From Isotricha intestinalis (Eukaryota > Ciliophora > Litostomatea > Vestibuliferida > Isotrichidae): 32,421 nt of DNA. The position numbers were made by a program, and so were the translations under genes. The stretch lies in assembly GCA_023807065.1 (NCBI GenBank), contig JAJJLU010000548.1, positions 1-32,421 on the forward strand. Direction: 5' to 3'. Positions 1 through 8,968 of this stretch are shown piece after piece. How positions within the stretch are numbered: the first letter of the stretch is position 1; every line of letters begins with the position of its first letter. The notes beneath the pieces were generated by a model that ran no database searches, was not told where the DNA came from, and worked only from the letters and a program-made list of their open reading frames with translations.

Positions 1-527
1 AATTGAATTTTATGTTTATCTTTCATATAATGGAATCCTTCTAATTTTTCAATTCTATTATCTATTTCTTTTATTTTATTATTATTTTCTATTTTTTCTA
101 TTCTTTTATTTAATACACCGATACTATCCTTTAATTCTTTATTTTCTTTTTTTATATTTTCTAATTCTTTTAATAATCTTTCAATAATTTCATTTGATAT
201 TATATTTTTTTTTTGTAAATTTAATACAACATTAGGATGATTTGGTAAAGTAGAAATTAAAATAAATTTTAAATTCATATTTTCTTCTTTAATTTCTATT
301 TTATTCATATCAATTAATCCAATAATAAATTCTATAATTTCTTGTGTTGTAAAACTTGTCATTAATAATTTATGTTTATGTAAATTTTCTAAATTAAAAT
401 TAGATTCATAAATTATATTATCTTTTTCTATTAATATATTAATTAAATCTAAATCAGATGATAATTTAATTAAATATTGTTGATATTGTTTTTGAATTGA
501 TATATTATCTAATATCATTGATTCCAT
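1..527 (-). CDS. Partial coiled-coil protein (N-terminal 175 residues)
   Basis: On the minus strand an ATG at 527 opens a frame that runs to the window edge with no stop, so this is the N-terminal part of a longer protein. It begins MESMILDNISIQKQYQQYLI. Residues about 1-110 look like a mixed helical globular region. From about residue 115 the sequence becomes Glu/Lys/Asn-rich with heptad-like spacing, typical of a coiled coil. No family is recognised. Its start codon lies 49 nt from that of the divergent kinase gene, so the two probably share a promoter. Codon use and AT content match the neighbours. Confidence 0.75.
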   Translation of the reverse strand, partial: MESMILDNISIQKQYQQYLIKLSSDLDLINILIEKDNIIYESNFNLENLHKHKLLMTSFTTQEIIEFIIGLIDMNKIEIKEENMNLKFILISTLPNHPNVVLNLQKKNIISNEIIERLLKELENIKKENKELKDSIGVLNKRIEKIENNNKIKEIDNRIEKLEGFHYMKDKHKIQ

Positions 528-576
528 TTATATAAATTATTTTTTAAATTAAGTTAAAAATAATAATTCAAATAAA
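528..576. promoter_or_regulatory. Compact divergent intergenic region
   Basis: Only 49 nt separate the start codons of the coiled-coil gene (minus) and the kinase gene (plus). Both 5' UTRs and any promoter elements must fit here or inside the genes. The sequence is almost pure A/T and no named element is visible. The call as a shared promoter is inferred from the spacing alone. Confidence 0.4.
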
Positions 577-1996
577 ATGTTAAATAATAATAATGATAGA
601 ATTCATCCTTTGACTCTAACTTCCTTTTTTCCAAAAAAAAAAAGATATATATTAAACAAGAAAAGTTTAAAATATAATTCCAATACTCCATTAAAAGTAA
701 ATAAATTTATATAAATAAAAAATTGAAAAAAAACAGAATAGTAAATTAGACTCAATAGAACAAAACACAAAATTAAGAATAAATTCTCAAGAAAAAGAAA
801 GAAATATAATATCTCAAAGAAAATTAGATAGATATAAAATTTTTAATCCTAATTTTGAAAGAAATTTAGATTTTAGAAAAAATTCAATACAAGATCAAAA
901 TAAAATAAATACAGAATTATTAAATCAATTTATAACAATTTATGAAAATAAAGTTAAAAAGAATTTACTTGATTTAAATGATTTTAATAAAACAAATAAA
1001 CTTCCTTTTCTATCAACATCTAAAAAAAGTAATTTCTCAAAAAAGAACTTTAATTATTTCAAAGAGCCATTTTCATCAAATGAAAATTTTGCATTCATTA
1101 GAAATTATAAACCAATTAATATAAATAGAGATGATAAACTAGTTTCACTGAGTTCAAATAATACTATAAATACTAATATTCAAAATAGTAAAGTTTTTGA
1201 TAAATTAAATAAATATTTAATAGGAAAAGAAATTGGCAAAGGTGCTTATGCTAAAGTTAAATTAGTTATTGATAAAATAAATAGAAATAAATATGCGATG
1301 AAAATATATGATAGAGTAAAATTAAATGATTCAGCAAAAAGAAAATGTGTTTATAGAGAAATTGAAATATTAAAGCAAATAGATCATAAAAATATTGTTA
1401 AATTAAATGAAGTTATTCATACAACAAAACAAATTTTAATTGTAATGGAATATATAAATGGAATATCAATGAGAGAATATTATAATAAAAATATAAAAAA
1501 TAAAAAATTAAACAAAGAAAAAGAAATGATAATAAAAAATTATTTTTTTCAAATTTTTTCAGCAATGTCATATTTACATAAAAATCATATGGCTCATAGA
1601 GACATAAAATTAGAAAATATATTAATAGAGAAAAATCAACAAATTAAAATTATTGACTTTGGTTTTGGAATGTATAATCCAGAAGATAAATTACAAGGAT
1701 TTTTTTGTGGCACTCCGAATTATATGCCTCCTGAAATTATTATTAAAAAATATTATATTGGACAAAAGGCTGATTTGTGGAGTTTAGGTATATTATTATA
1801 TAAAATGTTATGTGCTGATTTTCCCTTTAAAGGAAAAGATGAAAAGGATTTATATAAAATGAGTAAAAAAGGTATTTTTGATATTCCTGATTTTATTAAT
1901 GATAAAATTAAATTCATTTTAATTGGATTAATTAAAGTTAATCCTAATTTGAGAATGAGTTGTGATGAAGTTTTGAAAAGTGAATGGTTTATATAA
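577..1996 (+). CDS. Ser/Thr protein kinase, CAMK/SNF1-like, two exons
   Basis: Exon 1 (577-696, 40 codons) joins exon 2 (737-1996) across a 40-nt GT-AG intron in phase 0, giving about 459 residues. The first 200 or so residues are Asn/Lys/Ser-rich and look disordered. The kinase domain follows, ending at the C terminus. Visible motifs are the Gly loop GKEIGKGAYAKV, the VAIK-type lysine in YAMKIY, HRDIKLEN with the catalytic Asp, DFGFG, and MPPEI in place of APE. The pattern matches the CAMK/AMPK-related group, so it should phosphorylate Ser/Thr in the cytoplasm. There is no EF-hand or UBA tail. A start at the ATG at 1298 would cut off the Gly loop, which argues for the spliced upstream start. 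The substrate cannot be told. Confidence 0.85.
697..736 (+). other. 40-nt spliceosomal intron in the kinase gene
   Basis: The intron begins GTAAAT, ends AACAG and is nearly all A/T. It contains in-frame stops. Removing it joins two long open frames in phase 0. No transcript evidence is available. Confidence 0.75.
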
Positions 1997-2301
1997 TATT
2001 TATTTTTTTATCATATGTATTTTTTTCAATATTTTGAATAAAAATCACTATATTTATTTTATTATTTTTTGATTAATATATTATATATTCAATTTTTTTT
2101 CAGTATTATTAAAAAGGCGAAAATTAGGATTTAAATAGATTATAAATTTTTATTTAATAGAAATAAAAACAAAAGAAATGTTTATACATTTAATTTAAAA
2201 ATTAAATTAAAAATTTAAATTTTGTAGAAAAATCATATAAAAAAACATAAAATAATAAAACAATTAATTAATATATATCGCTATAATAAAAAAATTTTAT
2301 A
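1997..2301. other. Intergenic, nothing recognised
   Basis: These 305 nt between the kinase stop and the next start are AT-rich with short homopolymers and no open frame of note. They should hold the kinase 3' end signal and the promoter of the following gene. I see no RNA gene or repeat. Confidence 0.5.
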
Positions 2302-3697
2302 ATGAAAATAATTTTAACATTATCCACCTTTACCCTTTTAAATAGTATCTGGTAAAATGATAAATTAAATAATATTAGATTATATAACAAATCGATATGG
2401 ATATTATATATTTGAAAAAGATATGAATAAAATAGCAAAAGATTTTCCGACTCTTAAATCAAAAGGAACAAAGATATATTTATAAATATTTCAAAAGAAT
2501 CGAATAGATTAAAAATTCAAAACTTTATAAATATGGCTAAAAAGTTTAAATTAAGAGTTCATATATCATTATATTCATTTTTAGATGAAAAAGAAAAAGG
2601 AAATTCAGGTGAAATGGGAATAGAAAAAATAAAAAACTTTGTAACTTTCAAAAATTTAGCAGGAATTCATTTAGATTATTTAGAATATGTAAAAGAAACA
2701 TATAAATATAAAGGAATTAATGCAATAAATTCATTTATAAGACAAACGATTAATCAAATAAAAAAAATTAATAAAGATTTAATTGTTTCAACTTCATTAG
2801 TTTTTGAAAAATAAAAAAATAAAAGAATATTTTGAACAAGATTTCAAACATATCAGTAAATATTTTGATTTTATAATTCCATTCATTAAAAAAGAAGAAG
2901 AAGAATCAATTCAAACATTAATATCAAAACCCAGTTTTTCAAGAATATGGGTTGGATTTCTAAATTATCAAGATAATAATTATAATCCACAAGATGAATA
3001 TACTGATACAAGGTATATTAGAAATTATGATGGACTTATTATATTTAAAAATAAATTAAATGATTATATTAATTTTTATCAAATAGAAAATGAAAAAAAT
3101 CCAGATAAACCATTTAATGAATATATTGAGGATCCAATTTATGTTGAAAAACCAGTAATTTATTTATATCCTTTAAAACCTATGAATATTTCTGTTAAAT
3201 TAATTTTTAAAAAAACTAAATTTACTACTATTTATCCTAAATTTAATGAAGAAAATACTTGGAATGTTTATGCAAAACCTAATGGAGATATTATAATGTA
3301 TAATAAAACTTATCCATATTTAATTTGGGAAACTGAATCTTCTAATTATCAAAATATGAATAAAGGATTTATTGTTAAAGCAGAAGAAGCTCAAAATTTT
3401 CTTGAAGAAAAATTAAAAATATTAGGATTAAATAATAAAGAATCTTCTGAATTTATTGTTTATTGGTTACCTACTTTAATTAAAAATAAATTATCTTTAT
3501 GTTCTTTTCAAACTCAAGAATTCTTTAATAATTTTGAATTTGATATAAATCCAAAACCTAATTCAATTTTAAGAGTTTTTCTTTCTATTAAAAAAATAGA
3601 TTATCCTTTTAATATTCAAGAACAAAAACTTAAATCTTTTGAAAGAAAAGGTTTTACTGTTGTTGAATGGGGTGGTTCTAAAATTACAAATAAATAA
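2302..3697 (+). pseudogene. GHL10-like TIM-barrel protein fused to a KPVIYLYP domain, frame-broken
   Basis: An ATG at 2302 encodes a signal-peptide-like start (MKIILTLSTFTLLN), followed by a likely 34-nt intron (2345-2378). The coding sequence then runs as a diverged paralogue of the secreted barrel protein at 28077-28959. Two frame breaks interrupt it: after TTA-TAA near 2481-2492 (a -1 or +2 shift), and at AAA-TAA 2809-2814 (+1 shift). Aligned motifs are degenerate: GIHLDYLEYV against GIHFDYLRYPG, and IPFIKKEEE against LPMVYKGNY. From about 3150 comes a second domain starting EKPVIYLYPLKPMNISVKL, a type I associate with secreted proteins of gut Firmicutes. It runs to the TAA at 3697. The protein may be dead, or made by recoding, or the breaks may be assembly errors in A/T runs. 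The downstream frame (3' of 2812) stays open for 295 codons, so decay would be recent or the domain may still be used. Confidence 0.7.
2345..2378 (+). other. Probable 34-nt intron in the barrel-fusion gene
   Basis: GTATCT...TATTAG. Removing it joins the signal peptide in frame to the stretch with RYGYYIFEKD, which aligns with HGYGYYVREYD in the intact paralogue at the other end of the window. That paralogue has an intron at the matching place just after its signal peptide. Confidence 0.6.
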
Positions 3698-3898
3698 AAC
3701 ATTTATATGTTAATAATGATATGCTTTATATCTATAAAATCAGTTTTGAATTAATTTTATTTTGGTTTTTAATATTAATACAATTTTTGATATTTATAAA
3801 ACTCTTTTTCATTTTTCATTTTATCAATATTTACTAAAAACTCATTTTTTAATAAAAAAATTAATAATTTATATAAAATTGATTTATATTATTCATTT

Positions 3899-5545
3899 CT
3901 ATATGAAAGCTTCATTTTCATCATTTAAATATTTATTAAATGCTCTTAACTCACTTTGAATTTTTAATTTATTATCAATAGCTATTAAATCTTTTTCAAT
4001 GGTATTTAAATCAGCTTTAAAATATTCATCCATATCATGAATATCTAACATTCTTTTTGAATTTCTCATTGTACTATTGAAAACATTCATTATTTCTTCA
4101 TCATATAATTTATGAGATCTAGTATAATCTCTATAAAATTTTTTTAAAATTAATCTTATAACTTGACTTTCTATTAAAAATTTAATTACTTTTTTTTTTT
4201 CAAAATAATTCTCTTCTGAATTTTCATTTATATTTTTTCCATTCAAAAAAAAGGTTTTAATATTATCAACTAATTTTTTATAATCTTTCCTATAATTTTC
4301 ATAATTAATAATACATTTAAAATATTCTGGAATTTCTTCAATATTAACAGATTTAATTTTATTAATTCTATGATTATCTTCAAATAAATTAGCAAGAAAA
4401 CTAAATTTTTCAACAGTTGAAGTACTTTGACTAGTAATATCCATAAAGAAAAAAAATTCTTTAACTTTAATATTTCCATAACCTTCGTCATCAAAAATTA
4501 AGAAAATTTTTCTACAAAAATCATCTCCACTATTTTTATCTAATTTTAATAAAGAAATTAATTCCATAAAAACATTTTCACTAATAATTTTTTCTTTTTC
4601 AAGAAACCATTTAAATTTCTGATAATTAACTAATAATTTTTCAACAATTAAAGAATGAACTTTCCAAACTTTAGTAATTGCTTCATATTTAACTGCTTGT
4701 TTTAAAGAAGAAACTCCTTTAGTCATAGAAATTCTACTTATTAATCTCCAAATTAATTCATCTCTTTTAAAATTTGGATCTGGAATAGAAATTGATTGAG
4801 ATTTAATAACTTTTCTATTTTTTTTATATTTATTTTTATTATTTGATTTTCCTAATGAAGGAAATGTTATTTTTGGTTTTTCATTATATGATATTATATT
4901 TCCTCCTTCATTCAATTTATCTGATATTAAATTATTATTTATAAAAGTTGAAAACATTACTTTTTTTGGAACATAATGATATGGGTTTATTGTCATTAAA
5001 TCTTTTAATTTATATTTTATATTTTGATTTCTTTTTATTATTTTCTTATTTTTTTTCTTTTTAAATGTTTCTATTTCTTCATCTTCTTCTTTTAATATAT
5101 TCATATAATTATTTAATTCATCTGTTTTTGAAAAATGTGTTTCATCATATTGATATAAGAAATTTTCATCATGGTCTATTTTGTTCTTTTTTAAATTCAT
5201 ATTTCTAATTTTATTTCTATCTGTAAATGATATCTTATTTATTGTTTTAAATAAATTTATATTATTAAATTTTGAAATTGGTGTTTTATCAAATAATGAT
5301 GATGCTAATGAAATTGAAGGTTTTGATCTCATATTTATAGAATGTGATTTTAAAGAATGAATTTCTTCTTTATTTTGATATGATGAATATGGAGACATTT
5401 GATTATATAAAAAAGGTTTGAATATTCTATTAATTTTATTTTTATTTTTAATTTACTTTACTATTGATTTATGTGTTCTGTGAGTATGATCTTCTGTTGT
5501 TATAGTTGATAATCTTTTTGATTCTTCATCTTTTTGTTCTGACAT
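3899..5545 (-). CDS. EF-hand-like hypothetical protein, two exons
   Basis: Exon 1 starts at the ATG at 5545 and ends at 5457. A 30-nt intron (5427-5456) follows, and exon 2 runs to a TAG at 3899, giving about 538 residues. A start at the ATG at 5398 would give 499 residues, but the upstream exon MSEQKDEESKRL joins in frame and is preferred. The N-terminal half is Lys/Asn/Ser-rich and low complexity. Around residues 270-350 sits a helical region with an EF-hand-like stretch (FDDEGYGNIKVKEFF), whose loop is imperfect for calcium. The C terminus is helical and charged. Its overall look resembles ciliate-specific EF-hand or cytoskeletal proteins. Function is unknown. The start faces the P-loop ATPase gene across a 142-nt divergent spacer. 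Confidence 0.7.
5427..5456 (-). other. 30-nt intron
   Basis: Read on the minus strand it is GTAAAT...TAATAG. A second GT 5 nt upstream would put the exons out of frame with an immediate stop, so the downstream donor is chosen. The join gives K-I-F-K-P-F in frame with the long exon. Confidence 0.65.
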
Positions 5546-5687
5546 TTTTAAATAATCTCTAAAAAAATTTTTAATTTTATTTATTTATTTTTATTATGAA
5601 ATTTCTTCTTTGAAAATATTATATTATATTATTTTTTATTTTTATTATTGTATTTTTTTTAAATTTGTTCTTTATTATTTTTTTTTA

Positions 5688-6203
5688 ATGAGAATATCAA
5701 TTATTGGATTTAGTGGTTCAGGAAAATCTACTTTAGCAAAAAATTTATCTGTGAAATTAAATATTCCTGTTCTTTATCTTGATAAAGTTCTATATTTAAA
5801 AAATTGGGAAAAAAGAGAATTAAATTTATGTAAAGAGATTGTTTATAATTTTATTCAAAAAAATAAATATTGGGTTATTGATGGAAATTATTTTAAATTT
5901 CATTTAGAAGAAAGAATGAAAATTTCAGATAAAATTATTTTTTTAAATTTTAATAGAATTATATGTTTGCTTCAAGCATTTAATAGATATAATGAATATA
6001 AAGGAAAAACAAGAGAAAGTATAAGTGATGGATGTGAAGAAAAATTTGATTTTGAATTTATTAAATGGATAGTATATGATTCGAGAAAAGAATCAAGAAT
6101 TAATATATTAAATGATATAATTGAAAAATATAGAGATAAAGTAATTATATGTGAAACCCATGATGATATTAATAAAGTATATAATAGTATAAATATCGAT
6201 TAA
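5688..6203 (+). CDS. Bacterial-type P-loop kinase/ATPase (FlaR / 'topology modulation' family)
   Basis: A 171-residue protein. The ATG at 5688 is chosen because the Walker A follows at once; upstream in-frame sequence is a Phe/Tyr-rich readthrough with no ATG. Motifs in order are GFSGSGKST (7-15), PVLYLDKV (27-34), WVIDGNY (62-68), DKIIFLNFNR (81-90), YKGKTR (104-109) and FDFEFIKWI (120-128). From memory this order and wording match a small AAA_17/adenylate-kinase-like family common in Firmicutes, often annotated as 'DNA topology modulation protein FlaR' or shikimate-kinase-like. The true substrate is not established. It probably binds ATP in the cytoplasm and phosphorylates a small molecule. 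Length is full for the family. Base composition is fully adapted to the host. Transfer from a gut bacterium is the likely origin. Confidence 0.8.
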   Translation: MRISIIGFSGSGKSTLAKNLSVKLNIPVLYLDKVLYLKNWEKRELNLCKEIVYNFIQKNKYWVIDGNYFKFHLEERMKISDKIIFLNFNRIICLLQAFNRYNEYKGKTRESISDGCEEKFDFEFIKWIVYDSRKESRINILNDIIEKYRDKVIICETHDDINKVYNSINID

Positions 6204-6364
6204 TTTGTAGAAAAATTATCAAAATTCATTTTTTTTGAATAAATGATTAATACAAGTTAAATCTTTTGATAAGTTCATTCTTTAATTATTGAACAATTAT
6301 TTAATTATAATAGAATACTTAAAATTTAAATAATTAAAATAATTATATAAAATAAATATAATAA

Positions 6365-7345
6365 CTAATTTTTCCTATTATAGACTTTTCTTTCAATTTT
6401 AGCAAATACATTAAGTGAATTATATCCAATGCTTAATTTAATTATTTCATTGAATTTTTTTTTATCGTCAAAAACATCAATAGAAGTCATATTATTTTTA
6501 ATAAATTCACTAATTTCTTTATATTTATTATAAATATTAGTGAAATAATCTTCTTCTAAAATAACATTTCTAAAAGTATTCATTTCACATTTTATGTTCT
6601 CAACATTATCAATATTTAATTCTTTTTCTTTTTTAATTAAAGTTATACAATTATCATTTCCGAATTTACAAAAAAAAAAATTATCTAAATTCCCAGTTTC
6701 ACTATTAAAATAAGCAATATAACCTTCACTAAAATTATCATTAACAATATTTCCTTTAATTAATCTATCATTAGAAGAATAAAAAAAAGCATTTTTATCA
6801 TTTTTTTTCCCATTTTCATCAAATAAACCATAATATAAATAATAATCATCATTTCTTTTACTTAAATAAGTTCCTTTAATATATTTATCATTTTTAATAT
6901 TACCAATATAACAATCGAAATTACTTTTTTGAAAGTCATTATTATCTTCATTTTCATCTAACCATAAATATAAGCCTTTAGTTTCTTTTAAATTATTTTT
7001 CCAAAGACCATAATAAATTTCTTTATGTAACATATTATTATTTTTTTTTTGAGGAGCCCAAAAATAAATTCCATGTTTATTTCTTAGATCATTTTCAAAA
7101 TAACCAAAATATTGATCACCATTTGAAAATTTATTTAAACCATAACCTTCTCTTTCAAATTTATTATTTAATATTCCTATAAATGATGTATTTAATTTCG
7201 TTATTTGTGCTATGTAAAAATCTGAATCTTTGTCTTCCCATTTTCTAATTAAAGTTCCTTTTCTTTCATATTTTCCTTTTTTTAATATTTCTATATTTAT
7301 CTTTTGCTTATCTAATTGTATTATTTCATTTTGTGTTACTTTCAT
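6365..7345 (-). CDS. MORN-repeat-like protein
   Basis: A 326-residue single-exon protein ending in TAG. Residues about 60-130 contain MORN-type repeats: YEREG-type edges, GYGLNKFSNGDQYFGYFEN, KHGIYFW, YYGLWKN and KGLYLW. More diverged copies follow to about residue 215. MORN proteins bind membranes or act as scaffolds in the cortex and cilia of protists. The last 90 residues are helical and lack repeats. There is no signal peptide or membrane span. Family assignment is good; the specific role is unknown. Confidence 0.75.
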   Translation of the reverse strand: MKVTQNEIIQLDKQKINIEILKKGKYERKGTLIRKWEDKDSDFYIAQITKLNTSFIGILNNKFEREGYGLNKFSNGDQYFGYFENDLRNKHGIYFWAPQKKNNNMLHKEIYYGLWKNNLKETKGLYLWLDENEDNNDFQKSNFDCYIGNIKNDKYIKGTYLSKRNDDYYLYYGLFDENGKKNDKNAFFYSSNDRLIKGNIVNDNFSEGYIAYFNSETGNLDNFFFCKFGNDNCITLIKKEKELNIDNVENIKCEMNTFRNVILEEDYFTNIYNKYKEISEFIKNNMTSIDVFDDKKKFNEIIKLSIGYNSLNVFAKIERKVYNRKN

Positions 7346-7547
7346 TTATTTAAAATTAATTTTTTTCCTGTTTTTTTTTGGTTTTTTTATATCTTTTTTT
7401 TGTGTTTTGATTACTTTTTAAAATGTTCTTTTTATGTTTTTTTTATTTTAAAAATATTGTTTATTAAAAAAATAAAAAAAATAAAATCTCGCTCACATCA
7501 TCAAAAAAAAATCAAAAAATTCATTTTATTTTGACCTAAAATCTAGT

Positions 7548-8792
7548 TTATTGTCTTCCCATATATTTTTTATAAAGTTCCTTATTCCTTAAGAGTAAAT
7601 CTTCTAAAGGACCTATTAATCTTTTAAAAGTCATTCTATCAATTACTAAAATTTTACAATCACCTTGAGCAAGAACATTAAAAGGTGAAATATCATTTCT
7701 TAATAAATTAATATCTCCAAAATATTTTCCAACATTTAAAACATCTAATTTTTGTTCAGGTTTACCGTCTATTGTTTTAACACATTGACATTCTCCTTCA
7801 TAAATAATATATAATTTATCGCCACTTTCATTTTGTTTTATTATTTTTATTCCATCTTTATATTCTTCTAAATTTAAATTATCTGCAATTTGTAAAAATT
7901 CATCTTCATTTAAAGTATTTAATATTTCAATTTGTTTTAAATAATTAATATATAATTTCCTTTTTTCAATTTGATCTTTTTTAAGAATATTATAATAATC
8001 ATCTCTATCAATTTTCCATAAAATACATATATCACTTTTAACAATAATAGTTTCTGGATTTTTACTATTATATAATAAATTTAATTCTCCAAAGAAATCT
8101 CCTGATTTATATGTTTTTAAATAAGTTTGTGGATCTCCTACTCTAAATTGCTTTAAACAATCTAATTCTCCTTCTTCTATTATAAAAAAACTTTGACTAT
8201 CTTCTCCTTGTTTTACTATTTTTTCATTTAATGAATATTGTTTTTCTTCTAATAAATTTATTATTTTATTTAATTCATTTTCATCTAATGATTTAAATAA
8301 AAATATTGAAAGTAATTTTTCTCTTATTTTTCTCTTCTGATCTTCTGTTTTATCATATTTTTTTTCAATATATTCTTTTTCTTTATTTATTATTCCATAT
8401 ACTTGATTTGAAATTGGATTTCTTTTTCCTTTCTTTTTTTGTTGCCTTTTTTTCATATCTTCATCAATTTTTTTTTGATCTTCAGGAGAAATTTCTTCTT
8501 CTTTATCACTTAAAATTTCGATTTCTTTATCTTCTTTTTCATATTTTTTTTTGTAATATTTTAATTGTTTTTTTAAACTATTTAATTCTGAAATTTCTAT
8601 ATTTTCACCATATGTTTTTAATCCTGTATAATTTTGAAGCCATTGCATCATGAAAAGAGACTATTTTATATATTTAAATTATTATATTATTTATTTTACC
8701 GGATCTGAAGGATTTTCTATTAAAGTTGCTTGAATTAATGGGTGAAGAAATGGCTTCACTTCTTGGTTTAAGTAATCTTTAGTTGATTGCAT
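7548..8792 (-). CDS. cAMP-dependent protein kinase regulatory subunit-like, two exons
   Basis: Exon 1 (8700-8792) encodes an RIIa-type dimerisation/docking domain (YLNQEVKPFLHPLIQATLI, continuing to QNYTGLK in exon 2). A 39-nt intron (8661-8699) is removed in phase 0, giving about 401 residues, near the usual size for PKA-R. A charged linker follows. An inhibitor site GKRNPISNQVY sits near residues 109-119 and has a non-phosphorylatable-type Pro-Ile core like type I subunits. Two cyclic-nucleotide-binding domains come next. The phosphate-binding cassettes read FGELNLLYNSKNPE (about 221-234) and FGDINLLRNDISPF (about 345-358). Both lack the Arg that pairs with the cyclic phosphate. It should dock to the catalytic subunit and to anchoring proteins, but its ligand may not be cAMP. 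Confidence 0.88.
8661..8699 (-). other. 39-nt intron in the PKA-R gene
   Basis: Minus-strand GTAAAATAA...AAATAG between the docking-domain exon and the main exon. The spliced protein reads across a well-conserved RIIa domain, which is strong evidence for the join. Confidence 0.85.
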
Positions 8793-8968
8793 TTTTATTT
8801 TTATTTATTTTTTTTTGGTTAACTGATATTATAGTTTTAATTTTAATTTTTTTTTTATTTAGATATTTTAAAGTTTATTTATGTTTTTTTTAATTATTTG
8901 AATATTATATAAGCTTTAAAAATTAAAATTGGATTAAAAATATAATTTTTATTTTATTTATTTTTCAT

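Noticed and set aside
3762..3959. 65-codon plus-strand frame after the barrel-fusion gene
   Set aside because: Overlaps the 3' end of the EF-hand-like gene on the other strand and has a low-complexity hydrophobic composition.
8306..8653. 115-codon plus-strand frame
   Set aside because: Shadow of the PKA-R gene; the Phe/Leu-rich product is what antisense of A-rich coding sequence gives.
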